Below, one piece after another: positions 17,369-27,326 of a stretch of DNA of 64,000 bases. The stretch is taken from positions 44,734-108,733 of the forward strand of contig NZ_JRPR02000006.1 in the NCBI RefSeq assembly GCF_000763135.2, written 5' to 3'. This stretch comes from Helicobacter jaachi. GTDB taxonomy: Bacteria > Campylobacterota > Campylobacteria > Campylobacterales > Helicobacteraceae. The notes under the pieces are model-generated. The model searched no databases. It was not told the origin of the DNA and was given only the letters and a program-made list of their open reading frames with translations. Positions within the stretch are counted from its first letter, which is position 1. Each line of letters starts with the position of its first letter. The position numbers were made by a program, and so were the translations under genes.

Positions 17369-19120
17369 CTAGCGCCCAAAGCCCATACTTTTAGTGCTAT
17401 CAAAATTCCCACTTAACTCGGCTTTGATGTGGGCTACAAAGTCTTCTTGCGTAAAAATTGGCTCTTTTTTGGTAGCGACTTTATAGGCTGTATTTTTAAT
17501 CACTAAATTAATTTGCCCGCCGCTTAAATCGTATTGCGCAAGATTATGCGCTAGCTGCTCTCTTGTGTGTGCGCCAAAGTGTGCGTGCTGTGGGAGGAGC
17601 TTTAGCCATAGGGCTTCCCTTTGGGCTTTATCAGGGCGCTTAAACTCAATTTTATAATTAAAGCGGCGTGAAAATGCACTATCAAAATTTTCTAAAAGAT
17701 TAGTCGTAGCGATTAAAATGCCCTCAAATCGCTCAATTTGCTCTAAGAAAATATTTTGCATTTGATTATGCATTTTATCCGCGCTGCTGCCATTACTCGC
17801 GCGCGCGCTCAAAAATTGGTCAGCCTCATCAAGCAGCAAGATAGGCTCATTTTTGATATTTTTACTCATATCTTTGTAGCTATCAAAAATTTTACGCACA
17901 TTTTTTTCAGACTCGCCCACATACATCGATAAAATCTTGGAGCAATCAAAGCTTAGAATCTGCTTTTTTAAACTCTTAGCCAAAGCCATAGCGGTGATTG
18001 ATTTGCCAGTGCCAGCTGCTCCATAGAGTAAAATTTTAGAATCTATGCCCCTCTTTTTATCCTTTATACCCCACAGGCGCAGCAAATGCACGACATTATT
18101 ATCCATTTGTGCAAGCAGATTATTCAAAATCTCGCGCGTGTTACTATGCAAAATAATCTCACTCATATCATACTTTGGCTCTAAAAGCTCAAAAATCTCT
18201 TGCTTTTTAATGAGTGTTGTAAGATTAACTTTAGTCTTTTTCTTTTTGGGGTGGATAATGCTTTGTAGTATTTCTTCAGGGATAAAAAAATTGCGCGCAA
18301 TGCCGCCAAATGGATTAATAATCTCATCATAATCAATCAAACCCTTTTGGATAAGATTAGCATTCTCATCAAGTAAAGGGCGATGTTTAATCTTATCATA
18401 CTCATCAAGTGAAATAAGCTCAAGCAAAGTATTCATATCGCGCAAATTCCCATCACTTGCTGCATATTCCTCTTTCAGCAGGGCAAAAAATATAATTTGC
18501 TCTTTTTGCTCCAAATGATGCTCTTTAATAAATTTAAGGATAGCAATATCTTTAGTAGTAAGCTTTAATCGCGCTTGGATAGAATCTTCTAATAACTTTA
18601 GGCGATAATTTGCACGCGAGAGCGCTTGAGAATCTGGCAAGGGAGAAAATTTCAAGCCATTCATTTTATAGAGCAAATCAATATGAGCAAATCTATCTTT
18701 TAAATACTCCAAATGGTCTTCATAAGGCGTGATTTCTGGCATTTCGACATTAAGCGAGCCATCTTCTAATAGTTTTAAAAAAGTATGAGAGAGTGTAATA
18801 TTTTCGTGATAAAGCTCAAGCAAAGCCATATCGCTAAGCTTTGGAGTTTGCAAAAATGAAATTTGATTTATCCACCCTAATTCAATGAGATGGCGCACAC
18901 AGGGCAAAAATGTAAGATTATGTAGCCCTTGCTTATCCGCTTGCTTGCATGGGAAAGTTTTGCTCAAAACACTATACACGACAAAGTCCATATCGCCCTC
19001 AAGCATAGTTTTTGCCATATATTGCAGGATTTTGCCCTCATCTTCGCTGCATTTGAGCAGTTTAAAAATATTATTTTGTTTTAAATGTTTGCATTGAATA
19101 AAGTTTAGATAATGCTTCAT
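17369..19120 (-). CDS. AAA+ ATPase with large N-terminal region
   Basis: A 583-residue protein with one AAA+ module at about residues 330-540: Walker A ILLYGAAGTGKSITAMAL, Walker B PILLLDEADQFL, sensor ATTNLLENFD and arginine finger SAFSRRF. The first 300 residues are helical, with no motif I recognise. The module resembles FtsH/spastin-like remodelling ATPases, but there is no protease domain or membrane segment, so an unfoldase or chaperone-like role is inferred. It overlaps the flippase gene by ATGA and is followed 5 nt later by a second ATPase. Confidence 0.8.
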   Translation of the reverse strand: MKHYLNFIQCKHLKQNNIFKLLKCSEDEGKILQYMAKTMLEGDMDFVVYSVLSKTFPCKQADKQGLHNLTFLPCVRHLIELGWINQISFLQTPKLSDMALLELYHENITLSHTFLKLLEDGSLNVEMPEITPYEDHLEYLKDRFAHIDLLYKMNGLKFSPLPDSQALSRANYRLKLLEDSIQARLKLTTKDIAILKFIKEHHLEQKEQIIFFALLKEEYAASDGNLRDMNTLLELISLDEYDKIKHRPLLDENANLIQKGLIDYDEIINPFGGIARNFFIPEEILQSIIHPKKKKTKVNLTTLIKKQEIFELLEPKYDMSEIILHSNTREILNNLLAQMDNNVVHLLRLWGIKDKKRGIDSKILLYGAAGTGKSITAMALAKSLKKQILSFDCSKILSMYVGESEKNVRKIFDSYKDMSKNIKNEPILLLDEADQFLSARASNGSSADKMHNQMQNIFLEQIERFEGILIATTNLLENFDSAFSRRFNYKIEFKRPDKAQREALWLKLLPQHAHFGAHTREQLAHNLAQYDLSGGQINLVIKNTAYKVATKKEPIFTQEDFVAHIKAELSGNFDSTKSMGFGR

Positions 19121-20838
19121 GCTTTGCTCCGTTTTGTTTTATGCGGGACTTCAAGTTCTATGCGCCTTTGACATCGCTCAATAGTGCTTAAGCGGTGGGC
19201 GATAATAAGGAGCGTTTTTTGTGCGGCGACATCATAAATAGCGTCCATAATATTAGATTCTGTTTGATTATCTAGCGCACTTGTGGCTTCATCAAGCACT
19301 AAGATTTCTGGCTCATCATAAATAGCGCGCGCTATACCAATGCGCTGCTTCTGCCCACCACTTAGCAAAATCCCGCCCTCACCTACGCGCGTATGAATGC
19401 CATTATGCTGCTCTAAAAAATCTAAAATACATGCTTTTTTGCACGCGTCTCTTACTCTTTGCTCATCAAGCACAGAGCCAAAGGCGACATTTTCTGCCAC
19501 GCTGCCATCAAAGAGATAAATGCTTTGAGGGATATAGCCTATTTTTTTACGCCATGAGCGCAAGTTGTGATTAGTGATTGGCACATTATCTACAAGCAAT
19601 TGCCCTTTTTGTGGCTTATAAATGCCTATGATAATATCCACAAGCGTGCTTTTACCTGCACCGCTTTCGCCTACAAATGCGACTTTTTCGCCCTTTTTAA
19701 TAGTAAGTGAGAAATTGCGCAAAATGGGCTTATTTGCTGTGTAGGCAAAATCCACATTTTGCAGTGTTATGCAATCCTCAAACACGCAAGGTTCATTATC
19801 CTCATAATCTGTGTGATAAATGAGATTTTCATATACCTTTTTAACCGCATAAGCCAAATAACTCATCATATTAATGTTGTTTAAAATACGCGTTACAGCG
19901 GGTAAGATTCTATAAAGCGCCAAAGCATACATCGAAATAATAGGGATAACCGCGCTTGCGTCCTCATATCTAAATAAAATATATGCCACACAGCCTATAA
20001 GCACGCTAAAGCCAATAGTTTCTAAAATAATGCGCGGCATAGGCATTAGCGTTTGGGTGAGAATAGTGGCATTCACGCGCTTGCGGGAGATATGATTAAA
20101 AGCATCATAGACTTGCTTTTGATTGCCTTTGAGTTTGATAAATTTAAAATTGCCAAAGGTTTTGGTGAGAATCTCATTAAGCTTTGCACTCATTTCTACA
20201 TCAATTTCCCCTGTATTTTTAATTTTGCTAGAGAGAAATTTAAGGATTAAAGCCACTTGTATGCCAAGCAAAAGTGTAAGGGCTAAGGTCATTTTCCAGC
20301 TTACCACCAATAAAAGCGCATACATAAGTGTGATAGTAAATAACTCTGCGGCAATTTGGAGGAGATTTTGGAGATAAAATGAAGTGTTTTGGGCTTCTGT
20401 AATAATGGCTTGACGCAGTTTATCGGTCTTTTTAGTGGTAAAATCAAGATAGCTTAACTCCACACTTTTGCAAAATAAACGATAGGCAAAAAAGTGAAAT
20501 TTTCCAAAGGCAAAGCGTGAAAGCGCGTAATTATAGAGCGCATTATACACAGCGCGAAAGAGATAAAATACAAGCAGCAAGCCGCTAAAAGCATACATAA
20601 AATGCAAAGTATTTGCAAAATGCAGCTTTTCATACACCCATGCTGAACTCCAATGCGCAAAAATCATTTGAGGATTGCTCGCAAAGGTGATAAAAGGCAT
20701 AATCACGCTCACGCCAATAGTTTCAATAATAGATAAAATAATTGTGGCGATAAATAGCATTAAAAGGATAACTTTATCCCTTCTAGTTGTGAGATGACGA
20801 AGCATCATAAATGTGCTTGGCAATTTGGTCTTTGACAT
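19117..20838 (-). CDS. PglK/Wzk-like ABC flippase for lipid-linked oligosaccharide
   Basis: A 573-residue half-transporter with six membrane helices in the first 330 residues, then an ATPase domain: Walker A GESGAGKSTLVD, Q-loop IGYIPQSIYLFD, signature LLSGGQKQRIGIARA and Walker B EILVLDEATSALD. The N-terminal pattern (SIIETIGVSVIMPFITFASNP, FYLFRAVYNAL) closely resembles Campylobacter PglK/WlaB and Helicobacter Wzk, which flip undecaprenyl-linked glycans across the inner membrane. It is possibly used for N-glycan or O-antigen. No pgl genes are adjacent. It overlaps the AAA+ gene by 4 nt. Confidence 0.85.
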   Translation of the reverse strand: MSKTKLPSTFMMLRHLTTRRDKVILLMLFIATIILSIIETIGVSVIMPFITFASNPQMIFAHWSSAWVYEKLHFANTLHFMYAFSGLLLVFYLFRAVYNALYNYALSRFAFGKFHFFAYRLFCKSVELSYLDFTTKKTDKLRQAIITEAQNTSFYLQNLLQIAAELFTITLMYALLLVVSWKMTLALTLLLGIQVALILKFLSSKIKNTGEIDVEMSAKLNEILTKTFGNFKFIKLKGNQKQVYDAFNHISRKRVNATILTQTLMPMPRIILETIGFSVLIGCVAYILFRYEDASAVIPIISMYALALYRILPAVTRILNNINMMSYLAYAVKKVYENLIYHTDYEDNEPCVFEDCITLQNVDFAYTANKPILRNFSLTIKKGEKVAFVGESGAGKSTLVDIIIGIYKPQKGQLLVDNVPITNHNLRSWRKKIGYIPQSIYLFDGSVAENVAFGSVLDEQRVRDACKKACILDFLEQHNGIHTRVGEGGILLSGGQKQRIGIARAIYDEPEILVLDEATSALDNQTESNIMDAIYDVAAQKTLLIIAHRLSTIERCQRRIELEVPHKTKRSKA

Positions 20839-20885
20839 ATATTTCCTTTTGCGCAGATTATAGCAATCTCTAGCTTTTTAGCTTC

Positions 20886-22676
20886 TTATTTTTGAGGGCT
20901 AGCCCACCATAAGTATGGATTGATGCCATAAGGCGGGGCAGATTGCGGCATACTGATTTTATTCCAATACGCCACGCGGAAAGCTGGCAAGTTAAAATGC
21001 GGAATCGCATAAAATCCCCAAAGCAGCACTCTATCTAATGCCCTGCCAATATGAATGCGCTCCTGCTCATCATAAGCATTTACAAGCTGCGTGATTAAAT
21101 CATCTACCACCCTTTGACTCACGCCCGCAAAATTCTTACTCCCGCTTGTATGCGCTACTTGAGAACTCCAATAGTAATTTTGCTCATTACCCGGAAAGAG
21201 GCTCTGCCCTAATAGCTCAATCACCATATCATATTCAAAATTCCGCACGCGGTTAATGTATTGTGAATCATCTACTTTTTTAATGCGCGCATCAATGCCA
21301 AGCTTGCGTAAATTTTTCACAAAAGGTAAGCAAATACGCTCAAAAGCATCATAAGAAATAAGGATTTCAAACACAAAAGGCTCACCACTAGGTGTATAAA
21401 GCTGCCCATTATGGATATAAAATCCAGCACTTTTAAATAAATCCCTAGCATATTTTAGATTTTCCCTCAAATCTTCTCCGCGTATCCTTTTGCCATCTGT
21501 GCGCGGGATAATGTAGCTTTGAGTAAAGATTCTAGAATCTAGCTCATCTTTATAAGGCAGCAATAGCTCTAGCTCGCGCCCTTTTGGCACATCAAAGGAG
21601 GCAAAGGGCGAATTATTAAAAATATGCTTTGTGCGCTCATACTGATTAAAAAATAAATTTTTATTACTCCATTCAAAATCAAAGGCATAAAAAATAGCCT
21701 CCCTTACTCTAATATCTGCAAAGATTTTTTTGCGCGTGTTGAAAAAAAATCCTTGAAAAGTGCTAGGGAGCTTATGCTTAAAAGTGCGTTGAATGATTTT
21801 ACCCTCGCTCTTTGCCTTGCCCTCATAATCATTTGCCCACACTTTAGCGCTAGATTCTATACGATAATCATACTCCCCCGCCATAAAGGCAGTTTGCGCT
21901 ACGGAGGGGTCTTTGTAGTATTCAATAATAATTTCATCAAAGTTATACACGCCCTTTTGCGTGGGGTGATTACGCGCCCAATAGTTGGGATTACGCTCAT
22001 AAGTAATAGAGCGTCCTATATCGATTTTTTTAACCCTGTATGCGCCGCTGCCAATAGGCATTTGCAGCAGATTCTCACCAAATGTATTTTTACCATTTTG
22101 CATATAAATGTGTAATGGCAAAATAGGCAGCTGCCCTAAAATAAGCGGCAATTCCCTATTAGATTCTGTCTTAAAGTAAAATATCACTTCATTATCATTT
22201 AATACTTTTACATTTTTGACATCAGCATAATAGCGCTTAAATTCAATCTTGCCTTTTTCTAGCAATGTCTCAAAGCTAAAGGCTACATCTTTAGCCGTAA
22301 TAGGCACTCCATCGCTAAAACGCGCTTGCGGATTAATATGAAAAATAATAAAATCTTTACCCTGCGTTATAGAATCTGCGACTAATCCATATTCACTAAA
22401 AGGCTCATCAAGGCTTTGAATAGTGAGTGTATCATACACAAGCGTGCTAAGTTCAGCAGCCACATTGCCCTTTTGTGTGAAAGGATTAAGGCTATCAAAA
22501 GTCCCAAGCGCAAAGCCTTTTAGCGTGCCACCTTTTGGGGCGTTAGGATTAGCATAATCAAAATGCGTAAAATCACTTGCATACTTTGGCTTGCCCACAA
22601 TGCTTAAAGCATGCGTTTTGGCATGTAGATTCTGTAAAAGTGCGCAGAGGAGCAAAAAGACAAAATATCTATTCAT
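20886..22676 (-). CDS. Periplasmic peptide-binding protein, YejA-like (ABC family 5)
   Basis: This 596-residue solute-binding protein has a signal peptide (RYFVFLLLCALLQNLHA). It shows the YejA-type start HALSIVGKPKYASDFTHFDYANPNAPKGG and family 5 signatures SDGVPITAKDVAFSFE and NPNYWARNHP. YejA proteins bring peptides or peptide-like compounds such as microcin C to an inner-membrane ABC permease. No permease or ATPase gene is adjacent, so those parts must be elsewhere. Its ATG immediately follows the stop of the NSS symporter gene, indicating co-translation. Confidence 0.88.
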   Translation of the reverse strand: MNRYFVFLLLCALLQNLHAKTHALSIVGKPKYASDFTHFDYANPNAPKGGTLKGFALGTFDSLNPFTQKGNVAAELSTLVYDTLTIQSLDEPFSEYGLVADSITQGKDFIIFHINPQARFSDGVPITAKDVAFSFETLLEKGKIEFKRYYADVKNVKVLNDNEVIFYFKTESNRELPLILGQLPILPLHIYMQNGKNTFGENLLQMPIGSGAYRVKKIDIGRSITYERNPNYWARNHPTQKGVYNFDEIIIEYYKDPSVAQTAFMAGEYDYRIESSAKVWANDYEGKAKSEGKIIQRTFKHKLPSTFQGFFFNTRKKIFADIRVREAIFYAFDFEWSNKNLFFNQYERTKHIFNNSPFASFDVPKGRELELLLPYKDELDSRIFTQSYIIPRTDGKRIRGEDLRENLKYARDLFKSAGFYIHNGQLYTPSGEPFVFEILISYDAFERICLPFVKNLRKLGIDARIKKVDDSQYINRVRNFEYDMVIELLGQSLFPGNEQNYYWSSQVAHTSGSKNFAGVSQRVVDDLITQLVNAYDEQERIHIGRALDRVLLWGFYAIPHFNLPAFRVAYWNKISMPQSAPPYGINPYLWWASPQK

Positions 22677-24062
22677 CTAAAGCCATTTATACAGCACTTG
22701 TGGGAATAAACCACTTATGAAAATAAGCAGAATAAAAAATGGCAAGAAAAATTTAATATACACATACCATATATTCACTAAGCGCGGATTAAGGGTGTTA
22801 TTATTACTTAATTCTTTTTTTGCCTCATCTTTAAGAACAAAGCCCACAAAGAGCAAAGTGCCAAGCGAAGTAAGCACAAACAGCACATTTCCACTAATAA
22901 AATCAAAATTATTAAAAATATTGCGTCCTTGCCACACTACATCGCGCCAAGCGCCATACGATAAAATGCAAGGTATATTCCCACAAATAAAAATAAAGCC
23001 TAGCGTGATATTAATGGCTTTTATGCGTGAGAGTTTAAATTTCTCATGCAGAGCAGTAATAATCACTTCATAAATAGGCAGCGAAGTGGTAAGCGCGGCA
23101 ATAATAAGCAGTAGAAAAAACACGATAGCAAAAATATTGCCAAAATGCAGATGAGAAAATACAATGGGCAGCGTTTGAAACACAAGGCTTGGTCCTTGAT
23201 TTGGACTAAGCCCAAAGCTAGAGAGTGAAGGGAAAATCATAAAGCCTGCCAAAAGTGCGATAATGGTATTAATAACAGCCGTGGCAATGGCGGTTTTTAT
23301 CATATTTTCATTTTTTTGCAAATATGATGAAAGTGTAATCATCACGCCAAAGCCTAAAGATAGCGCAAAAAATACTTGCCCTAACACCTCAATAAAAAGT
23401 CTAGGCGTAATCTTGCTAAAATCAGGCAAAAGATAGAATCTCACTCCCTCCATAGCGCCGGGTAGCGTGAGATTGCGAATAACCATAATAAGCAAGCATA
23501 ATAACAAAAGCGGCATAAGATATTTCATGCTAGATTCTATCCCATCAATAATGCCTTTTTTAAGAATTATCCAATTTACGCCCACAAAAATACTTGTCCA
23601 AACGCCAATCATAAGCGGATTATGCTCAATTTTGCTTTCATAAAATTGCAAAGCCAAAGGCGCGCTAATAGGCTTTGACAAATCAAGTGAGCCATTTAAA
23701 ATACTGCTAATATAAGTAATCACCCAACCCCCAAGCACCATATAATATGCCATAATGCCAAATGCCCCAGCAATGCCCAAATACCCCACAATCTGCCATT
23801 TTTTGGCAATCTTTTTGCCCTCTACCTCGCCACTAAAGGCATCAATGCTATTTTTATGCGCGCGCCTGCCGATGACATTCTCCACCCACAGCACAGGCAC
23901 ACCCACTAAAATCATCGCTAAAATAAACACTAGCACATACGCTCCGCCACCATTTTCACCCACCAAATAAGGAAATCGCCAAGTTGCGCCAAAGCCGATA
24001 GTAGCTCCTGCTAGCGTTAAAATATAAGTGATACTCGAACTCCAAGTTTGGCGTTTAGACAT
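22677..24062 (-). CDS. Sodium-dependent transporter, NSS (SNF) family
   Basis: A 461-residue secondary transporter of the neurotransmitter:sodium symporter family. The conserved helix 1 motif GATIGFGATWRFPYLVGENGGGAY, with the unwound Na+/substrate site, is near the N-terminus, and about 11-12 helices follow. Bacterial members import amino acids. I use the start MSKRQTW at 24062, which has AAGGAG upstream and overlaps the preceding stop as TAATG; a longer frame upstream is less likely. It sits between the cation antiporter and a peptide-binding protein. Confidence 0.92.
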   Translation of the reverse strand: MSKRQTWSSSITYILTLAGATIGFGATWRFPYLVGENGGGAYVLVFILAMILVGVPVLWVENVIGRRAHKNSIDAFSGEVEGKKIAKKWQIVGYLGIAGAFGIMAYYMVLGGWVITYISSILNGSLDLSKPISAPLALQFYESKIEHNPLMIGVWTSIFVGVNWIILKKGIIDGIESSMKYLMPLLLLCLLIMVIRNLTLPGAMEGVRFYLLPDFSKITPRLFIEVLGQVFFALSLGFGVMITLSSYLQKNENMIKTAIATAVINTIIALLAGFMIFPSLSSFGLSPNQGPSLVFQTLPIVFSHLHFGNIFAIVFFLLLIIAALTTSLPIYEVIITALHEKFKLSRIKAINITLGFIFICGNIPCILSYGAWRDVVWQGRNIFNNFDFISGNVLFVLTSLGTLLFVGFVLKDEAKKELSNNNTLNPRLVNIWYVYIKFFLPFFILLIFISGLFPQVLYKWL

Positions 24063-25246
24063 TACTTCTCCTTTTTCTTTGGTGGTTTCCAAGCGATATA
24101 GATAATTTTAATACAAAGGCTAAAAATAATCCCCTCTAAAATCGCTCCTAACACAAATGAGGCATAAAGCGTATCATTTAGCTCGCCAATGCCTCTGCCC
24201 AAAGTCGCTGTGGCAATAAGAAAAGTAAGCGGCATAGAATCACTAAGCGCAAAAAGTAGCGTGGATTTAGCACTTTTAAAATATTTCCCAAATGCGATGC
24301 TTGCACTCACAATGCGCAGTAGCAGCATACCAATGATAAGATAAAGGGCATGATATAGAATCTGGATATCTGTAAAAATAGTGCTTAAATTAAGCGTTGA
24401 GCCTACATGCACAAAGAAAAATGGCACAAAAAATCCAAATCCAAAATGATGCAACTGCTCTGGCAAGTAGGTTTTGTGCTTAAAAAATGTGCTTAAAATC
24501 GTGCCGGCTAAAAATGCACCAAGCACGGCTTTAATATCTAAAAACATCATAAGCAACACAAACCCAAACAAAAGCGCAAACACAAAGCGCAAATCCTGTG
24601 AATTGCCATCATCGCGCGGCAAAAATAAAAAGCGCACTTGAGGCAGCCACCAAATAAACACCCTTGCAATCCTAAAGCCAAAAATCACAAAGAGCAAAAA
24701 GAGTATGAGCATAAGCAACTTTTGCCACAGCTGGCTGCCCACACCATGCCGCGAAGCCCCATCAATAATCACAAGCGCAGCAATGCTCACAAGCTCGCCC
24801 AATATGCCAATTTTTAGAGCTAAATCAAGCCAAGGCTGGTTTTTCCCATAATCTTTAATAAGCGCCACAATCATACCTAAGCTCATAACCGGAAAAGCCG
24901 CAATGTAAATGTAAGATAAGCCAAAGCCCCATACCACAACGCAAGTAATGCCATAAAGTGCGCAAAAATACGCCAAAGCCTGCAGCAAAAAGGTCTTGCC
25001 AAGCTTAGTAAAGGACTTCACATCTACTTCTAAGCCGCACAAAAACATTAAAAACAAAAAGCCAATTTCTGCGACAATGTGTATCTCCTCCGCTTGATTA
25101 ATAAAAGGAAAAAAATGCGCCGCAATCGCACCTAAAATCATCTCAACTACCACAATAGGAATGCGAGTAATGCCACTAATTGGCGAAGCACACAAAATAA
25201 GCAATGCAAAAATACTAAAAGCACTTAAAATCTCAATAGCACTCAT
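24062..25246 (-). CDS. Cation:proton antiporter, CPA2/Kef family membrane domain
   Basis: 394 residues with about 12-13 hydrophobic helices. The features are those of the monovalent cation:proton antiporter-2 family: ISGITRIPIVVVEMILGAIAAHF at helix 2, EIGFLFLMFLCGLEVD (the conserved GLE[VI]D), ALVIIDGA and GAFLAGTILS. There is no C-terminal RCK/TrkA-N domain. It likely exchanges K+ or Na+ for H+ at the inner membrane. It follows purN by 3 nt and overlaps the NSS gene. Confidence 0.88.
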   Translation of the reverse strand: MSAIEILSAFSIFALLILCASPISGITRIPIVVVEMILGAIAAHFFPFINQAEEIHIVAEIGFLFLMFLCGLEVDVKSFTKLGKTFLLQALAYFCALYGITCVVVWGFGLSYIYIAAFPVMSLGMIVALIKDYGKNQPWLDLALKIGILGELVSIAALVIIDGASRHGVGSQLWQKLLMLILFLLFVIFGFRIARVFIWWLPQVRFLFLPRDDGNSQDLRFVFALLFGFVLLMMFLDIKAVLGAFLAGTILSTFFKHKTYLPEQLHHFGFGFFVPFFFVHVGSTLNLSTIFTDIQILYHALYLIIGMLLLRIVSASIAFGKYFKSAKSTLLFALSDSMPLTFLIATATLGRGIGELNDTLYASFVLGAILEGIIFSLCIKIIYIAWKPPKKKEK

Positions 25247-25249
25247 TTC

Positions 25250-25915
25250 TTAGGCTCTTTTATTATCTGTGGGATTAGTATTTGGGCTTGTGTGAGTATA
25301 GGCTTTAGAATCTAGCGCATAAGGCTCAAGCTTTAGTGCTTTAAGAATAGCGCGCGGATAGAGGTCATATTCAAGTGTGTGGATTTTAGATTCAAAACTC
25401 TCAAGAGTATCGCTAGGTAATTTTGCGACCTTTTCTTGCAAAATAATCTCCCCACTATCAAGCTCCTCATTCACCCAATGCACGCTCACGCCGCCATAGT
25501 CGCTCACGCTATTAAAGCTATCTCTAATGGCGTGCGCGCCTTTATGTTCTGGCAAAAAAGAAGGGTGGATATTAATAATTTTAAATTGCTGGATAAAAAG
25601 CGGTGTAAGAATGCGCATAAAACCGGCTAATAATACATAATCAATCTCATAGGGCTGCAAAGATTCTATCATTTGCTTATCAAAAGCCTCTCTGCTTGCA
25701 AAATCGCGATGATTTATAATAATACAGGGGATTTGCAGGCTTTGCGCGCGCGTAATGCCATAAGCGTTGGGATTATTGCATAGTGTAGTAACAATTTTAA
25801 GCCGCACTTCCTCTTTAGATTCTGTATAGAATCTATGATTGTGCAAAGATTCTATAAGGTTTTGCATATTTCCGCCATAGCCGCTAAAAAGGATTGCGCA
25901 TCGCAAAGTTTTCAT
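25250..25915 (-). CDS. purN: Phosphoribosylglycinamide formyltransferase PurN
   Basis: PurN adds a formyl group from 10-formyl-THF to GAR in purine synthesis. Visible are the N-terminal ILFSGYGGNMQNLI, LAGFMRIL, the signature NIHPSFLPEHKGAHAI with catalytic His, and GVSVHWVNEELDSGEII with the catalytic Asp. 221 residues is slightly long because of a divergent C-terminal tail (DSKAYTHTSPNTNP). Part of the segment RFYTESKEE is encoded by the motif. It lies in an operon with unrelated transport genes, separate from purF and purH. Confidence 0.95.
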   Translation of the reverse strand: MKTLRCAILFSGYGGNMQNLIESLHNHRFYTESKEEVRLKIVTTLCNNPNAYGITRAQSLQIPCIIINHRDFASREAFDKQMIESLQPYEIDYVLLAGFMRILTPLFIQQFKIINIHPSFLPEHKGAHAIRDSFNSVSDYGGVSVHWVNEELDSGEIILQEKVAKLPSDTLESFESKIHTLEYDLYPRAILKALKLEPYALDSKAYTHTSPNTNPTDNKRA

Positions 25916-25924
25916 ACACTAAGC

Positions 25925-26191
25925 CTATTTTATAAAAAATTGTGGGTAATCTTTTTTAAGAGATTTAATAATTTCTATCATCTCTTTTTGCCCATATGGC
26001 GCATCTTCTGGCAATTTGGCATAAAATTTATCCATTTGAAGCGAGTAGAGTTCAATAAGCTTTTGTATATGCTTTTTATCCCCGCCCGCAAAATAAAGCG
26101 CCACACTTAGCATATCAATCACCTCTAGCGCCATCTCTTCTAGGCTCATCTCTAAATTTAGCTCTTCACTCACATTCTCATCAATACTCAT
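25925..26191 (-). CDS. Small acidic protein of unknown function
   Basis: 88 residues, not recognised. It is helical, with an acidic N-terminus rich in Glu (SEELNLEMSLEEMALEVIDML) and a basic end (SLKKDYPQFFIK). There is no signal peptide or membrane helix. It overlaps the DHH phosphoesterase gene by 4 nt (ATGA) and precedes purN by 9 nt, so it is a genuine member of the operon. It may act with the DHH protein, but that is only inferred from position. Confidence 0.7.
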   Translation of the reverse strand: MSIDENVSEELNLEMSLEEMALEVIDMLSVALYFAGGDKKHIQKLIELYSLQMDKFYAKLPEDAPYGQKEMIEIIKSLKKDYPQFFIK

Positions 26192-27318
26192 ACCATCTCC
26201 TTATATTTATTAAAAATATACTCCACTTGCGTTTTTATATCTCCATAAGCAAAGCTCTCCTTAAAGCCATCAATCTTCCCTCCGCTGGCATTCTTATGCC
26301 CTCCGCCATTAAATAATGCCTTGCTCATCGCGCTCACATCACAATTGCCATTTGCCCTTAAACTCACATTCCCGCGCGAATTGACATCAAGATAAAAATC
26401 GTATTCAGGATTGCGCCGCAAAAACAAATTAGCAAGCACGCTAATCCCGCCCATTGAGTAGCTTAAGAAGCCCTTTTTACCATTATACATAACCGTGCAA
26501 CTCTCTTTTTTGGCGCTAAGCAGCCTTACTTGCGCATTTGACATAATGCTATCCATAGTTTGCGTTTGTGGATTACCCCCAAGCGCTTTCTTTTTAATCT
26601 CATACAGCGCGTTATCAAAGGCAACTTCACCTTGAGGAGATTCTAAAAAATCCTTAGCAGATTCTATAAGAGCAAATTTATACAATCTGTGCTCCTCATC
26701 AAACATAAAGCGATTAAGCTCGTGGCTTGCGCTAATCATACCCATAGCCACCTTGCCAAAATCAAACTTATAGCCATCTTCTAGCCAAATATCCACAGAA
26801 TTAATCATCGCGCTCAAATTCCTAATCCACTCTAGGCGTGTGGGGTCTATTATCTTATAGCGCGCACTTAGCGTATCAAAAGTAATTTTGCTCGCACAAC
26901 GCGTAGCATCTAAATGATACCACTCATATTTATCTGCGCACTCCTGCCCGCTAATATGATGGTCTAAGAGTAAAAGCTCTATATCAATGCCTGAAATTTT
27001 TAGCTCGCTCACGCGCTCATTTAGGTAATTTGCCTCGCTTAATGTAAGATTTAAATCTGTGATGAGAACTAAAAATTTATTATGAGAATCTGAAGCTCGT
27101 TTGTGATTTTTAAGCGATTTGCCGAACTTAGCGGCTAAAAGCTCTTCTGGGGATTGCAGTGGCAAATGCGCTATAGTATCAAGGATAATATTAAGCCGCA
27201 CAAGCACTTCCTTGCCATAATTAGCATTATAGAATCTAATATGAGAAAAAAACTCTTTGGCAATAAATTGGCAGCCATATCCATCTAAATCTGTGTGCGA
27301 GAGATGAAAAACTTGCAT
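26188..27318 (-). CDS. DHH-family phosphoesterase
   Basis: 376 residues with the DHH fold: motif I HLSHTDLDGYGC with metal-binding His/Asp, VLITDLNLT, the DHH signature LLLDHHISGQE, and the C-terminal DHHA1 motif GGGHKNASGG. Relatives degrade oligoribonucleotides, pAp or cyclic dinucleotides; a conserved Helicobacter member of this type exists, but the substrate here cannot be told. It follows flhA by 8 nt and overlaps the small acidic gene. Confidence 0.9.
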   Translation of the reverse strand: MQVFHLSHTDLDGYGCQFIAKEFFSHIRFYNANYGKEVLVRLNIILDTIAHLPLQSPEELLAAKFGKSLKNHKRASDSHNKFLVLITDLNLTLSEANYLNERVSELKISGIDIELLLLDHHISGQECADKYEWYHLDATRCASKITFDTLSARYKIIDPTRLEWIRNLSAMINSVDIWLEDGYKFDFGKVAMGMISASHELNRFMFDEEHRLYKFALIESAKDFLESPQGEVAFDNALYEIKKKALGGNPQTQTMDSIMSNAQVRLLSAKKESCTVMYNGKKGFLSYSMGGISVLANLFLRRNPEYDFYLDVNSRGNVSLRANGNCDVSAMSKALFNGGGHKNASGGKIDGFKESFAYGDIKTQVEYIFNKYKEMV

Positions 27319-27326
27319 TTGTTTCC

